Of a DNA stretch of 64,000 bases, positions 1 through 10,579 are shown in pieces. Origin of the DNA: Paracoccaceae bacterium (GTDB lineage Bacteria > Pseudomonadota > Alphaproteobacteria > Rhodobacterales > Rhodobacteraceae); contig JAAXIY010000043.1 in NCBI GenBank assembly GCA_012270125.1, positions 71,510 to 135,509 on the forward strand, given 5' to 3'. A program made the translations under genes and the position numbers. Under the pieces are notes generated by a model. It had not been told where the DNA came from and did no database searches. It worked only from the letters and a program-made list of their open reading frames with translations. Each line of letters begins with the position of its first letter. The first letter of the stretch is position 1.

Positions 1-1
1 A

Positions 2-679
2 GATGCTCTGGTTATAATTGGAATATTGCTATTTATTTTTACCCCATTAATAATGATTTTGTTCTATGGGTTTGCTAACATTTTTTCTTTACCCTTATCT
101 GTATTTAAAGCAGCAAGCCTATCAATACAAATAGCCATACTATCATCTTTTATGTCTGTGTTTTTTGGATTGTGTTTAACCACAAAGATGGGAGAAATCT
201 TTGGTTCTCTTGGTATAGCAATTTCTCCAATAGTAATGGGGGCAGGTACGTTTTTGATGCTTAAAAACTTTGGAAACCCTTATCTATTGGCTGTTCCAGT
301 TACGGTTGTAGTGAACGCATTAGTTTCATTACCTTTTGTAATCCGGATATTAAAACCATCAGCTTTAGAGATAAGAAAAGAGTTTGACAATTTATCTCAT
401 TCGATTGGCTTGACTGGTATTTACTGGGTTTGGTGGGTGTATCTACGACGGCTAAAAAGGCCCATAGGTTTTTCTCTTGGTGTAGCTGCTGCGCTGTCTA
501 TGGGTGATTTGGGAGTAATAGTATTGTTTGGCTCAGGTGAAATAACAACTTTACCTCTGAAAATCTACCAGCTCATGGGCTCTTATAGAGTTGAGGAAGC
601 TTTAGCTTCGGCCCTATTACTGTCTCTATTAGCATTTGGAAGCTTTGCTTTTTTTGATAAACTGGGGCGTACGCTTTGA
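2..679 (+). CDS. thiP: Thiamine ABC transporter permease ThiP, C-terminal part (5' end outside window)
   Basis: Inner-membrane permease of an ABC importer for thiamine or its phosphates. The frame is open to the left window edge, so the start and N-terminal half are missing. The visible part has about five hydrophobic segments and a cytoplasmic EAA-like loop (FDNLSHSIGLTG followed by a basic WVYLRRLKRP stretch) that contacts the ATPase. The stop overlaps the TTG start of the next gene in a TTGA junction, so the two are translationally coupled. The ThiP call rests on similarity to the C-terminal half of ThiP and on the thiQ-like partner. The binding protein ThiB would lie upstream, outside the window. 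An iron(III) or other CysTW-type permease is the alternative. Confidence 0.75.
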   Translation, partial: DALVIIGILLFIFTPLIMILFYGFANIFSLPLSVFKAASLSIQIAILSSFMSVFFGLCLTTKMGEIFGSLGIAISPIVMGAGTFLMLKNFGNPYLLAVPVTVVVNALVSLPFVIRILKPSALEIRKEFDNLSHSIGLTGIYWVWWVYLRRLKRPIGFSLGVAAALSMGDLGVIVLFGSGEITTLPLKIYQLMGSYRVEEALASALLLSLLAFGSFAFFDKLGRTL

Positions 680-1359
680 TTAGGTTTGAAGATGTCATAG
701 TTCAGATAGGTGATTTTCAGTTAACAGTAAATATGACTGTGCCAAAAGGCTTCACAACGGTGATTGGACAATCGGGTGCAGGAAAGTCAACGCTCCTTTC
801 GTTGCTCAGCGGACACCGTGAATTAACGTCTGGAAAAATTTTTGTAGATGGAACTAGGGTAGATTTACTACCTCCATTTCAACGACCATGTTCAACCATA
901 TTTCAGGAATTTAATTTGTTTCCACACTTAACGATTTCACAGAACTTAAATTTAGTTTGTGGTAAGAGTTTTTTCGTTTCAGATATTTCCAGAGAAAAAA
1001 TAAAAAGGGTTTTAGAAAAGGTAGGAATAGTTGAGTTAATTGACCGCTTGCCCTCTGAGATATCTGGTGGGCAACAGAGTCGAGCAGCTCTCGCACGAGT
1101 GCTTTTACAAGACAACCCAATCTTGTTGCTTGATGAGCCATTTTCTGCACTTGGTCCTAATCAAAAATCAGAATTGATTGAATTAGTGTATAGTTTATCG
1201 AAGGAGCAAGGTATTACCGTTTTGCTTATTACGCATGATCCAAAAGATGCGAAACAGGTTGGGGGCCAGTGCATTGTAGTTAAAGATAAAAAGGCTTTAG
1301 GCCCCTTCGAAACCTCTGAAGCACTGAAAAAAAATGGGCTATTAAAGGGCTATTTGTAA
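676..1359 (+). CDS. thiQ: Thiamine ABC transporter ATP-binding protein ThiQ
   Basis: ATPase subunit that powers the ThiBPQ importer on the cytoplasmic face of the membrane. It is 227 aa, the usual short length of ThiQ. It shows Walker A GQSGAGKST (about residues 32-40), a Q-loop in TIFQEFNLFPHLT, the ABC signature ISGGQQSRAALARVL (about 129-143), Walker B ILLLDEP and an H-loop ITHD. The start is a TTG overlapping the thiP stop by 4 bases, with no ATG nearby in frame. It is convergent with hslU with only 3 bases between stop codons and no terminator hairpin. Confidence 0.82.
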   Translation: MIRFEDVIVQIGDFQLTVNMTVPKGFTTVIGQSGAGKSTLLSLLSGHRELTSGKIFVDGTRVDLLPPFQRPCSTIFQEFNLFPHLTISQNLNLVCGKSFFVSDISREKIKRVLEKVGIVELIDRLPSEISGGQQSRAALARVLLQDNPILLLDEPFSALGPNQKSELIELVYSLSKEQGITVLLITHDPKDAKQVGGQCIVVKDKKALGPFETSEALKKNGLLKGYL

Positions 1360-1362
1360 AAG

Positions 1363-2670
1363 TCAAAGAACATACCTACTGAGATCAGTGCTTTTGCTAA
1401 GCTCTCCAATATGCTTTTCAACAAAGGCTAAATCAACAGTTACTTTAGATCCTGACTTGTCTGGGGCAGAAAACGAAAGTTCTTCAAAGACTCTTTCAAG
1501 CACAGTATATAGCCTACGGGCTCCAATGTTTTCCACTGACTGATTAACTTCAGCTGCAATTTTTGCTAAAGCTTGAATACCATCTTCTGTGAAAGAAACT
1601 TCTACTCCCTCTGTTCCCATGAGCGCTGAATACTGCCGAGTTAAAGCATTATCTGTTTCAGTTAAAATGCGCACAAAGTCATTTTCAGTCAAAGCTCTTA
1701 ACTCAACACGAATAGGAAGACGTCCTTGAAGCTCTGGTAATAAATCAGAAGGCTTTGCCACATGGAAGGCTCCAGATGCGATGAAAAGGATATGATCTGT
1801 TTTTATAGGCCCATGTTTCGTACTAACAGTGGTTCCCTCAATAAGAGGGAGAAGGTCTCTTTGCACACCTTCACGACTAACGTCTGCGCCTCTTGCGTCG
1901 CTTCGGGCGCACACTTTGTCTATTTCGTCTAGGAATACTATACCATTGTCTTGAACAGCTTCCAGGGCGGTACGAGTAACAACCTCGTCATCTAATATTT
2001 TGTCAGCTTCTTCGCTTAATAAAATATCATGGCTTTCTGCAACCGTCATTCTTCGTCGGGTTTTGCGGCCACCCATAGCTTTTCCAAAAATATCTCCTAT
2101 GTTCATCATACCCATCTGAGATCCTGGTTGTCCTGGGATATCAAACATAGACATTGGGTTAGAAGTATCGGTGACGTCTAATTCTATTTCGGTTTCATCT
2201 AGCTCACCGCTTATAAGCTTTTTACGAAACATCTCACGCGTTGAATCTCTGGCGTCCGTGCCGGCTATTGCATCTAACACTCGGTCTTCGGCAGCTTTTT
2301 GAGCCTTGGCCTTGACGTCTTCCCTCATATATTCCCTTGTGTCATTAATGGCAGCATCCACTAGGTCGCGAACAATTTGTTCAACATCTCGGCCAACATA
2401 TCCAACTTCCGTGAATTTTGTTGCTTCCACTTTTATAAACGGCGCTCGGGCTAATTTTGCTAAACGCCTACTTATTTCTGTTTTTCCAACACCAGTTGGC
2501 CCAATCATGAGAATGTTTTTGGGATAAACTTCATCTCGCAAATCGTCAGTTAGTTGCTTTCTTCTCCAACGCGATCTTAAGGCTACAGCTACAGCGCGCT
2601 TTGCATCTTTTTGACCTATTATAAAACGGTCTAATTCAGAAACGATTTCACGTGGTGTAAGGTCTGTCAT
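1363..2670 (-). CDS. hslU: HslU, ATPase subunit of the HslUV protease
   Basis: AAA+ unfoldase that feeds substrates into the HslV peptidase chamber in the cytoplasm. At 435 aa it has family length. Visible features: Walker A GPTGVGKT (residues 57-64), the GYVGRDVE pore-loop motif (about 91-98), a charged intermediate domain around 100-240, Walker [10 protein letters not shown], and the conserved C-terminal tail LSRYVL that docks into HslV. The ATG follows hslV by about 65 bases on the same strand, so hslV and hslU probably form one transcript. Nothing unusual is seen. Confidence 0.97.
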   Translation of the reverse strand: MTDLTPREIVSELDRFIIGQKDAKRAVAVALRSRWRRKQLTDDLRDEVYPKNILMIGPTGVGKTEISRRLAKLARAPFIKVEATKFTEVGYVGRDVEQIVRDLVDAAINDTREYMREDVKAKAQKAAEDRVLDAIAGTDARDSTREMFRKKLISGELDETEIELDVTDTSNPMSMFDIPGQPGSQMGMMNIGDIFGKAMGGRKTRRRMTVAESHDILLSEEADKILDDEVVTRTALEAVQDNGIVFLDEIDKVCARSDARGADVSREGVQRDLLPLIEGTTVSTKHGPIKTDHILFIASGAFHVAKPSDLLPELQGRLPIRVELRALTENDFVRILTETDNALTRQYSALMGTEGVEVSFTEDGIQALAKIAAEVNQSVENIGARRLYTVLERVFEELSFSAPDKSGSKVTVDLAFVEKHIGELSKSTDLSRYVL

Positions 2671-2735
2671 TTATTCCTCTAGCTTGGTTTTTAATTGCTA
2701 CTCAAACCGTTTGATATTTTCGCAATCAACTATCT

Positions 2736-3287
2736 TTAAAGAGTTTCGATAGTTAAATTTCCATTTGTATATACGCAAATGTCAGCCGCTATTGCCATTG
2801 CTTCACGAGCAATACTTTCTGCTGATTTTTTGCTGTTCATCATTCCTCGAGCAGCTGCTAGAGCGTAGTTCCCGCCCGATCCAATTGCAGCTACATCATG
2901 TTCAGGCTCTAAGACGTCGCCTGCACCGGTAATTACTAATAGGCTATCGCCATCTGTAACTATCAGCATGGCTTCCAATTTTTGCAAATATTTGTCTGTT
3001 CTCCAGTCCTTTGCAAGCTCAACAGATGCTCTTGCAAGCTGGCCAGGCATTGCTTCTAATTTAGCTTCCAAGCGCTCTAATAGGGTAAAAGCGTCGGCAG
3101 TTGACCCGGCAAAGCCACATATGACGTCGAACCCACCTGGAGATAGCTTGCGAACTTTCTTGGCGCTTCCTTTTATAACCGTTTGGCCTAAGCTTACTTG
3201 TCCATCGCCAGCAACAACAACTTTGCCATCTTTTTTTACGCCAATAATTGTGGTTCCATGCCAGTTTGGAAAATTAGTTGATGACAT
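2736..3287 (-). CDS. hslV: HslV, peptidase subunit of the HslUV protease
   Basis: Proteasome-beta-like threonine peptidase that assembles into a double hexamer with HslU. The 183-aa product begins with an 11-residue propeptide ending HG before Thr12 in HGTTI. Thr12 becomes the N-terminal nucleophile after self-processing. Other conserved stretches are [19 protein letters not shown] and the [12 protein letters not shown] segment. It lies between trxA and hslU, all minus strand with short spacers (28 bases to trxA), which suggests a stress or proteostasis operon. Confidence 0.97.
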   Translation of the reverse strand: MSSTNFPNWHGTTIIGVKKDGKVVVAGDGQVSLGQTVIKGSAKKVRKLSPGGFDVICGFAGSTADAFTLLERLEAKLEAMPGQLARASVELAKDWRTDKYLQKLEAMLIVTDGDSLLVITGAGDVLEPEHDVAAIGSGGNYALAAARGMMNSKKSAESIAREAMAIAADICVYTNGNLTIETL

Positions 3288-3315
3288 AGGTTTTACCTAA
3301 AAATAAATCAATTTT

Positions 3316-3636
3316 TTAAATGCTGTCGTCTATCCAGCTTTGCAAGGCTGCTTTAGGAGCCGCTCCAGCTCTGTTAGACACAACCTCACCATCTTTAAAG
3401 ATGAATAAAGCAGGAATCCCTCTTACACCCATAGATGCAGCGGCATTGGGATTTGTGTCTACATCAACTTTTGCAATTTTGACTTTACCTTCGTATTCGG
3501 CGGAAAGCTCTTCTAAAGCAGGTCCGATTTGCTTGCATGGACCACACCATTCAGCCCAAAAATCTACTACAACCGGTATTGTTGAGTTGCGGACTTCTGC
3601 TTCAAATGTTTCGTCGGTTACTGCTACTGTACCCAT
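3316..3636 (-). CDS. trxA: Thioredoxin 1
   Basis: Cytoplasmic dithiol-disulfide oxidoreductase. The 106-aa product carries the active site WCGPCK, the cis-proline segment GIPALFIF and typical thioredoxin strand order. A longer frame extends 19 codons upstream (MTFCFALP...), but the ATG at 3636 is preceded at good spacing by AGGAGT (minus strand of 3643-3648), and residues from [11 protein letters not shown] match the family start. It sits directly downstream of addA with only about 60 bases between, as in other alphaproteobacteria, and has a candidate promoter of its own in that gap. Confidence 0.95.
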   Translation of the reverse strand: MGTVAVTDETFEAEVRNSTIPVVVDFWAEWCGPCKQIGPALEELSAEYEGKVKIAKVDVDTNPNAAASMGVRGIPALFIFKDGEVVSNRAGAAPKAALQSWIDDSI

Positions 3637-3664
3637 TAATTTACTCCTGATAAAAGTTATGTTC

Positions 3665-3693
3665 AACGTAGGAAGTGCAAAGCAAAACGTCAA
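3665..3693 (-). promoter_or_regulatory. Candidate sigma70 promoter for trxA
   Basis: Minus strand: TTGACG (3688-3693, one mismatch to TTGACA), a 17-base spacer, then TACGTT (3665-3670, weak -10). It lies about 30 bases upstream of the trxA ATG, just outside the 3' end of addA. The -35 is good and the -10 poor, so this is only a candidate. Confidence 0.33.
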
Positions 3694-3695
3694 GA

Positions 3696-6600
3696 TCAGG
3701 AACTATTTAGATTACTAAATTCTAAAAGGTCACTTTTCAGAAAATCAAGTTTTTTGCTGGCAGTCCATAATATAAAGCAGCTAATTTCTTTATCAGGAAA
3801 TATCTGCATAACTGCCTGCTTGTATGCAGACATCTGCTTTAATATGCCAGTTGGAATCTGGTTTACATTTTCTGGGACAGTTGAGTTAGTTTTAAAGTCT
3901 ATAATTTGCACCTTATTTTCCTCAATTATCAGTCGATCAATAATGCCATAAATTTTTTGATTTTCTAATTTTGGTAGACTTGCCGAGAAGGGCACCTCAC
4001 TGAGAACATTTTTTTTGAAAATATAAGAAAATTTTGAGTCATTTAAAACTGACAAGGCTTCCATTATGGCACCCTGGAAATCTGGAGAACCATCAAAAAG
4101 TTTGCTGGATTTAAGTACTTTTACTGATAGATCGCGCCAATCTTCAGACGGAAACCTTGGAAGTACCTCCAGCAGTTTATGTACACGAGAACCATGAAGT
4201 GCTGCCTCTTCCTCATTTAAGCCTTTTCCTTTTGATAATGTCTTGGATCCACCTAAATCAGATGGAACCAGGTATTTTGGCAATTTATTATGTTCAAAAT
4301 TTTTGTTTTTAATCCAATCAGGAATTTCATTTTTAGAAACTTTGAACTGACTATCAATTGTTTCTTTTTTGGCTAACCAGTTTCCTTCTTCCAGTCTTAG
4401 CCCCTCACCTGTAGGAAACTTATAAATTTTAGCGTTAGAATTTTGTAAACTATTTTTTATTTTTTCATGCCAGCAATTCTCGTCGAGCTCTCCTGCAGCC
4501 ATTGCTATAAACCAAGTTTCGGCTCTTGTTATTGCAACATAAAGCAGCCTTTCCCGTTCAGCTTCTAAAGCTCGACTCTTTTGTAGTTTGATTTCAGCTT
4601 CTAAATGATGTGCTTCGCTTTTTTTATTATTCCAGACAGCTATGTTTTCCCCAGCTAAAATCCTATCACGAACTTCAACTTTCCTTTTTTGTGTTTCTGG
4701 CAAAATAACAATTGGTGACTCGAGACCTTTAGCGCCATGTATTGTCATGACACGAATCTGATTTTTTTGACTGCTTAATTGCCTTTTGACTTCAAAATTA
4801 GAGGCTGAAATCCATGACAAAAAACCTGTTAGACTCGGTGTTTCTTGTTTTTCATAATCAATTGAAATAGATAGAAAAGCATCAATAGCATCTTCAGCTT
4901 CTGGTCCTAAGCGTGAAATTAAATTGGTGCGCCCTTCATATTGGTTGAGCATTTTTTCAAGAAGTTCATATGGCCTAAGATAGTCGGTGCTCGATATTAA
5001 ATTATTTAGCACTGAATACTCATAGCTAAATATACCTGACTTTCTTTTTAACTCTCCCCATAAAGACCTCTCTTTTCGATTGCATGCCAAATCAAAAAGC
5101 TGTTGTTCACTCCAACTAAAGAGAGGTGACTTTAATACTGTTGCTAGTGACAAATCATCCTGTGGCGTAGATAGAAAAGATAGAAAAGCTATTAGATCAT
5201 TTACGGCAATTTCTTCCATAAGATTTAATCGATCTGCCCCCGCAACATCTAAACCTTTTTTCTTGCAGGCTTTAATAACCTCATGGAATAAAACAGAACG
5301 GCGCTGGACTAGTATTAAAAAATCCCCAGGCTTAATTCGACGCATAACATATTCATTGCCGGTTCTTTCTGGAATTAAGCTTTCGGAAGATATTAAGGTG
5401 CTTATTTGGTCCGCAATTAAGTTAGCCAACCTTATTCTCTCGTCTTCTTTCCCTGGCATATCTACAGGGTTTTGCCATTCTATATCTTTTGGTTGCTCCG
5501 CCTTACCTATTGCTGGCCAGAGATCAACCCGCCCAGGTAATTTAGAGTAAAATGAAAGATGCTTGTCAGACCTTTTAGGTTCACCTGGTTGCTTTAGAAT
5601 ATTATCAACAAACTTTAAAATTGTCGGAGACGATCTGAAGGAATATTGCAAGCTTAATTCTTTTAGTGGTGTGGCGGCATCTTCAAACAGTTTTTGAAAT
5701 TCTTTTTGTATTCGTATGAGCTCAGAGGTATCTGCGCCTTGAAAAGAGTAAATGGATTGTTTTTTGTCCCCCACTGCAAAAAGAGTGCGCTTTACATTAC
5801 CGCGAGACCCCTCTCCTGCATAAAACTCTTGCGATAATTGTTTAACAATTTGCCACTGTGTGGGGCTTGTATCTTGAGCTTCATCAATGAGAATGTGATC
5901 AATACCACCATCTAACCTATACAAAACCCAAGCAGCTATTGAGGGGTCTATCAATAGGTTTCTAGCTTTTAATATAAGATCATCAAAATCTAGCCAGCCA
6001 CGAAGCAATTTTTCGTTTGAATAATGAAAAAGAAAAACTTTTGAAAAGTCATAGAGAGCACAAATTTTATCTGATGTCTCAAACGAGATTCTAATTTGCC
6101 GAAAAAGTTCTGTTTTTTCTGCTAACTCATTAAGCAATACTGTTTGTGAACTAGAAAGTTTGGTACGAACAGATTTAGAGGCAAAATCATCAATTTTTGC
6201 ACTATAATCTGGTTTTTTAGTGCTACTTTTATACAAAAAAACATTTTCTAGAATTTTTATAAAATTTAAATCGAGCCCCTCAATACTCGAAAGTTTTTTT
6301 GCAGTAGTCTGATCTCGGGCTCCACTGCTTTTCATCATTTCTTTTAAGGTTTCAACAATCTTTAAGTCATCACTAGTGAAATGAGTTTTTAAATATTGCT
6401 CGAGACTCTTGTTATCAGTTAATCCAAACTCCGAATAGATTTCAGAACGATTTTTATAGTGAGATAAAATAGTACGATTTTTTAAGATATCGTTAAGCAG
6501 ATCACCTAAATTAACATCGCTTGAGAATTTTGAAATTTTATTCAAAATTACTGAGTCAAACTTATCAGCTGCAATCTTTTCCAAGATTTCCATACAAAGG

Positions 6601-7064
6601 TTTTGTGTGGTTGGTTCATCTATTTCTGTAAAATTGGGAGAAACGCCAGCCTCAAGAGGAAAACGCCTTAGCAAAGATGAGCAAAAAGAGTGAATTGTTT
6701 GTATCTTTAAGCTTCCAGGCACCTCAATGGCACGGGCAAATAAAGTTCTAGCTTGTTTAAATTTTTGTTTGTTTAAACCTTTTTCCAAACCTATTTCGGC
6801 CAAGCTTTTTTTGAGTGCTTTATCGTCTTGCATGGACCACTTACCCAAACGTTTGAATAATCGGTTCTGCATTTCTGATGCTGCTGCCTTTGTATAAGTT
6901 AGGCATAAAATATTTTCCGGGGATGTGCCTTCTAAAAGCAATCGGGCAACTCTATCTGTTAAAACACGCGTTTTACCTGAGCCTGCATTAGCGGAAAGCC
7001 ACGTTGACGCGTTTGGATTTGATGCGAGAATTTGAGCATGGGTTGCCATGTTACGGTTTTTCAT
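3696..7064 (-). CDS. addA: AddA helicase-nuclease, double-strand-break repair (alphaproteobacterial type)
   Basis: UvrD/Rep-family helicase with a C-terminal RecB-like nuclease; with AddB it resects DNA ends to Chi-like sites for RecA. The 1122-aa product has Walker A ANAGSGKT (25-32), the Q-rich motif [11 protein letters not shown], Walker [14 protein letters not shown], the motif [14 protein letters not shown], motif [13 protein letters not shown] and the nuclease motif IIDFKTNS near the C-terminus. The start ATG overlaps the addB stop (ATGA, 7061-7064). An internal Met at residue 6 (MATHAQ) is an alternative start. Length and order addB-addA-trxA match the alphaproteobacterial family. Confidence 0.95.
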   Translation of the reverse strand: MKNRNMATHAQILASNPNASTWLSANAGSGKTRVLTDRVARLLLEGTSPENILCLTYTKAAASEMQNRLFKRLGKWSMQDDKALKKSLAEIGLEKGLNKQKFKQARTLFARAIEVPGSLKIQTIHSFCSSLLRRFPLEAGVSPNFTEIDEPTTQNLCMEILEKIAADKFDSVILNKISKFSSDVNLGDLLNDILKNRTILSHYKNRSEIYSEFGLTDNKSLEQYLKTHFTSDDLKIVETLKEMMKSSGARDQTTAKKLSSIEGLDLNFIKILENVFLYKSSTKKPDYSAKIDDFASKSVRTKLSSSQTVLLNELAEKTELFRQIRISFETSDKICALYDFSKVFLFHYSNEKLLRGWLDFDDLILKARNLLIDPSIAAWVLYRLDGGIDHILIDEAQDTSPTQWQIVKQLSQEFYAGEGSRGNVKRTLFAVGDKKQSIYSFQGADTSELIRIQKEFQKLFEDAATPLKELSLQYSFRSSPTILKFVDNILKQPGEPKRSDKHLSFYSKLPGRVDLWPAIGKAEQPKDIEWQNPVDMPGKEDERIRLANLIADQISTLISSESLIPERTGNEYVMRRIKPGDFLILVQRRSVLFHEVIKACKKKGLDVAGADRLNLMEEIAVNDLIAFLSFLSTPQDDLSLATVLKSPLFSWSEQQLFDLACNRKERSLWGELKRKSGIFSYEYSVLNNLISSTDYLRPYELLEKMLNQYEGRTNLISRLGPEAEDAIDAFLSISIDYEKQETPSLTGFLSWISASNFEVKRQLSSQKNQIRVMTIHGAKGLESPIVILPETQKRKVEVRDRILAGENIAVWNNKKSEAHHLEAEIKLQKSRALEAERERLLYVAITRAETWFIAMAAGELDENCWHEKIKNSLQNSNAKIYKFPTGEGLRLEEGNWLAKKETIDSQFKVSKNEIPDWIKNKNFEHNKLPKYLVPSDLGGSKTLSKGKGLNEEEAALHGSRVHKLLEVLPRFPSEDWRDLSVKVLKSSKLFDGSPDFQGAIMEALSVLNDSKFSYIFKKNVLSEVPFSASLPKLENQKIYGIIDRLIIEENKVQIIDFKTNSTVPENVNQIPTGILKQMSAYKQAVMQIFPDKEISCFILWTASKKLDFLKSDLLEFSNLNSS

Positions 7065-9991
7065 GTGGCCTCATCCTCTATAGACCACTCGCCAAAACGA
7101 GAGATGCCATCATATTCAGAATGGTCTTCAGAACGATACATGGCTCGTCTAGCGGTAAAACCTTGGTTTGGACTAAGATATTTTTCAATTAATGAGTAAA
7201 ATTTGCTCCGATGAGCTTCCAAGGATTCTCGTTCAAAGGGAGCAAAAACGATCTTTTTATCTCCAAGCCCAATGAAGGCCGCATTTGAAACTTTTAAGGG
7301 CTTAGTATTTAAAAAGCCGCCTTCTTCGGCAATTAAGGAAAGTAAGAAAAGCTGTTTGTCAAAATGTAGTTGAACGTTTTGATTTGGTACTGATCCTGTT
7401 TTATAGTCATAAATTATTGCTTCACCATTCTCACCACAATCAATTCGATCAACTTGTGCAGTCAGCTTGAAGTCTAGACCCGGGATTTTGATTTCACCTT
7501 TCTGCTCTAAAGTGATGGGGAAGCTTAAATTTCTTCTATTTACTTCTTCAGAGACAAACCAATCTGCAATCTTTTCAATTCTTGAAAGCCAGAAGAGCTG
7601 CGCTGTAGGTGAATTAACCTTACTTTTTAGTTGCTTTTTTGTTAGATCTAACAACTGGGCTTTTTGGTCTATAACTGAAAATTTTTGGTTCCAATTTTCA
7701 ACGAACTGCTCCAAAACTTTGTGGATAATGACGCCCCTCAAAAGCGGGTCGGCCGCTTTATCTAGAGGTCTTAGTGGCTTTAATTTTAAAACATGTTTCG
7801 CATAGATGGCGTAAGGATCCCGAATAAGTGTTTTTATCTCAGTAACAGAAAGCTTTTTGGGTCGTGTTTCTTTTGGGGGCTTTGGCGATGGCCTTTGCGC
7901 AGGTTTTTTTCGAATGATATTTTTGCTTTCGTGAACCCAGTCTAACCACTTTTCGCCCCTATCTCTCATTTGCTTAATTGCCTCAGGGCCTTTATTTTCA
8001 GAAAGTCCACCGAGCATATTTAGGAGCCTGTTTAACCATCTTGAGGGTATCGTTTCAGAGTCATTATCTTTGATGCTTCTAGTGATTAAAACATTAGGTC
8101 CGCAGACTGACTGCTGATAATCATGTGCGGATAGGCCGATACGTCTTTCAGGAGATAGCAATCCAGCCTCGCCCCTCATCTTTCTGTTTAACCAGGGATC
8201 TATGGCAGCTGGACTTGGCCAAGAGTCTTCATTCATACCAGCCAATATTAAAACTTCGGCATGATGCGCTCGGGCCTCAAGTGTGCCCCAAATCATAAGG
8301 TTTGGGTGAGTTGGGTTTATTTCTGGTACATGCTCTTCCGCCAATATAGAGTTAAAAACATCAGCGTATCTAGCTATGGACACACAGCTAACGGTTGGAG
8401 AAGCTTCTTTTATTTTTTCAATTATATTTAGACAATGTCGACCATTGTTTTGTTTCCATAACCCACCAGACCTATTATCGTCATTTTGATCAGGGCCAGA
8501 AGCAATTAGATTGGCAAGCTTGATGTGCTTATCAAGAATTTTTTCAAAGCTATAGGGCTCCGTTAGTTTACATTCATCTAAAATGTGACAAATCCAGTTT
8601 GCCCATTTTAATGCATATGGATCTTTGTTTTGTTTTGACCAAACTAAAACGTTTTCAGAGAAAATATTGCTAACATCTTCCTTTCTGATGAAAAGCTCAA
8701 AACTCTGAACAAAATTTAAGTGATCAACCCTATAGTTTTCAACACTATGAGCGATTGGATGTTTTAACAAAGAAAAAACTCTGGTGGCGGTTGCTGGCCC
8801 TTTCAAAAGGTTGAGCGCTAAACGCAAAAATCTGCCGGGTGGGGTTAATTGTAGCGGTACCCCGGCGCTGTCATCAGGAACAATACCCCAATTGGAAAGA
8901 TACGCGGAAACCATTCTGGTTAACTTTCTGTTTGGAGATATTAAAACCAAACTTTGATTATCTCTGACCGTAGAAATCATTCGAAAAGTTATTGCTAGAG
9001 CTTCATCTCTAATGCTTTCAGCTTCAATTAGACTTATGTCTTTTGTGATATTTGAAATATCACCTAATTGGGGACCTTCATCTAACCAACAATCAGTAAC
9101 TGGCGCTGGTCGTAAAGATAGGCTTATTAAGCTTTGCAGTGGAGCATTAGAGACTTCTTCTAGGTGCCACTTTTTTAATCTTTCTGATGGATAGCTTAAA
9201 GTAAAAAAAGTCTTTAAATTTCTATATTGTGGATGATCCTCAGGTAAACCAATACTTTCTTTTGATCCCCATAGTTCTCTTGGTAAGGTAAAATCAAAGC
9301 CTGGTAAAACAACTCCACCATTAGGCAATTTTATAATCCCTTCAATTAGTTTTCGAGTAGTCGCTCGTGAGCCTGAGGAGCCGGCGACAAGAATTGGGTT
9401 TTTTGGACTGTTTTCCGACCAGTAATCAATCAGGGTTTCTACAGTTTCTCTTAACCAAGCTTCTTGATCGGGGTCATTTTTGCGATTTTCAAGATATTCT
9501 TTTATAATGTTTAAAAAAAGCTGACTTCTCTTCCAGTGGCCGGAGAGATCCGAAACATTGAGGTTTAAGATTTTCTCAATGGGTACTTCCTCACCTTGCA
9601 TTTCATCAATTAAATCAGAAAGGCTTTTTGTTATTGCATAGATTGATGATTGAGCAGCTATATCAGGCTGCGCCTCTACAAGTTTTTCAACCAGTGCCAT
9701 TAGTTCAAATTTATGGATTAACGAATAACTTGGGCTTGGTTTGTAATTACGGGGAATAAGCTGAGATACTTCTGACAAGGTTAGAATTCGCGGATGAAGC
9801 ATATTACCTAATTCAATTAACTCTTCTGTCAGTCTATGACGCATTCTTGTTGAGTTAACTATTACTTGTAAATTTGCTAATACGTTAGGCTCTGAAAGTG
9901 CAAAACGACTCATTATTCCCTTAGCAAGCTCACGTGGAAAATTTGCTCCAGGACTGACGCCAAAAACTCCAGAAATATCAGGAAAAATCAT
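7061..9991 (-). CDS. addB: AddB nuclease-scaffold subunit of AddAB
   Basis: Partner of AddA; a degenerate helicase-like N-terminal region and a RecB-family nuclease domain at the C-terminus. The 976-aa product opens with GVFGVSPGANFPRELAKG, typical of the alphaproteobacterial AddB family, and has the nuclease motif IIYDYKTGSVP with upstream ADPLLRGVIIHKVLEQF. No Walker A is visible at the N-terminus, unlike AddA. I do not see the C-terminal cysteine set of the Bacillus AddB iron-sulfur cluster. Its stop overlaps the addA start. It follows tsaE by 47 bases; the sugar kinase and nucleotidyltransferase genes often found between them are absent. Confidence 0.93.
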   Translation of the reverse strand: MIFPDISGVFGVSPGANFPRELAKGIMSRFALSEPNVLANLQVIVNSTRMRHRLTEELIELGNMLHPRILTLSEVSQLIPRNYKPSPSYSLIHKFELMALVEKLVEAQPDIAAQSSIYAITKSLSDLIDEMQGEEVPIEKILNLNVSDLSGHWKRSQLFLNIIKEYLENRKNDPDQEAWLRETVETLIDYWSENSPKNPILVAGSSGSRATTRKLIEGIIKLPNGGVVLPGFDFTLPRELWGSKESIGLPEDHPQYRNLKTFFTLSYPSERLKKWHLEEVSNAPLQSLISLSLRPAPVTDCWLDEGPQLGDISNITKDISLIEAESIRDEALAITFRMISTVRDNQSLVLISPNRKLTRMVSAYLSNWGIVPDDSAGVPLQLTPPGRFLRLALNLLKGPATATRVFSLLKHPIAHSVENYRVDHLNFVQSFELFIRKEDVSNIFSENVLVWSKQNKDPYALKWANWICHILDECKLTEPYSFEKILDKHIKLANLIASGPDQNDDNRSGGLWKQNNGRHCLNIIEKIKEASPTVSCVSIARYADVFNSILAEEHVPEINPTHPNLMIWGTLEARAHHAEVLILAGMNEDSWPSPAAIDPWLNRKMRGEAGLLSPERRIGLSAHDYQQSVCGPNVLITRSIKDNDSETIPSRWLNRLLNMLGGLSENKGPEAIKQMRDRGEKWLDWVHESKNIIRKKPAQRPSPKPPKETRPKKLSVTEIKTLIRDPYAIYAKHVLKLKPLRPLDKAADPLLRGVIIHKVLEQFVENWNQKFSVIDQKAQLLDLTKKQLKSKVNSPTAQLFWLSRIEKIADWFVSEEVNRRNLSFPITLEQKGEIKIPGLDFKLTAQVDRIDCGENGEAIIYDYKTGSVPNQNVQLHFDKQLFLLSLIAEEGGFLNTKPLKVSNAAFIGLGDKKIVFAPFERESLEAHRSKFYSLIEKYLSPNQGFTARRAMYRSEDHSEYDGISRFGEWSIEDEAT

Positions 9992-10038
9992 TGCTATAAC
10001 TTTTTGCTCATCTGAGTTTTATAAATAAAATTAATTCG

Positions 10039-10506
10039 TCATTGGTCTTTTAATATTTTATCAAGGCGCGGTTTCCATTCACTAGAGGTGGTTGAAAAAA
10101 TTATTTCACGCCTATCCCCTTCTAGAATGATTATTTCTATTGTAAGTGAGTCTTTTGGTTCAAGATAACCAAGCCGCTCTGGCCATTCTAGAAGGACGAT
10201 CTCTTCACCAAAAGCATCAATTAAACCTAATTCAATTACATCACTATAATCATTCAATCGATAAAGGTCAGCATGCCAAATAGACCCAATAGTTGTGTCA
10301 TAGACTTGCACAAGGGTAAATGTTGGGGAGGGCACCTCCTCTTTAATATACATCGCTGATTGTATTAAAGATCGGGCAAAATGACTTTTACCTGCTCCGA
10401 TTTCCCCTTTCAGTAAGACTACATCGCCCTTCTGCAAATTGGCTTTAAATAATGTAGCGAGCTTTTTAGTTTCGAGTGGCCCGTTTGAGATAACAATTTT
10501 TTTCAT
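10039..10506 (-). CDS. tsaE: TsaE, tRNA t6A synthesis ATPase
   Basis: ATPase that drives turnover of the TsaBCDE complex making N6-threonylcarbamoyladenosine on ANN-decoding tRNAs. The 155-aa product shows the P-loop GEIGAGKSHFAR (about 36-47), the conserved VPSPTFTLVQVY segment, and HADLYRL followed by LLEWPERLG, all hallmarks of TsaE (YjeE). It lies between regB and addB on the minus strand. TsaD is encoded about 6 kb away in the same window. It is close to regB, so cotranscription with that gene is possible. Confidence 0.94.
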   Translation of the reverse strand: MKKIVISNGPLETKKLATLFKANLQKGDVVLLKGEIGAGKSHFARSLIQSAMYIKEEVPSPTFTLVQVYDTTIGSIWHADLYRLNDYSDVIELGLIDAFGEEIVLLEWPERLGYLEPKDSLTIEIIILEGDRREIIFSTTSSEWKPRLDKILKDQ

Positions 10507-10579
10507 TAGTTTTCTGTTATGAGTGATGTCTGCTTAAAGATATTTGCAAACAAAACGAATAATAAAAAATTTAAAAAAC

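Noticed and set aside
5080..5550. 156-aa open frame antisense to addA
   Set aside because: Lies wholly inside addA, has no ribosome site and no recognisable domain; a shadow of a strong gene.
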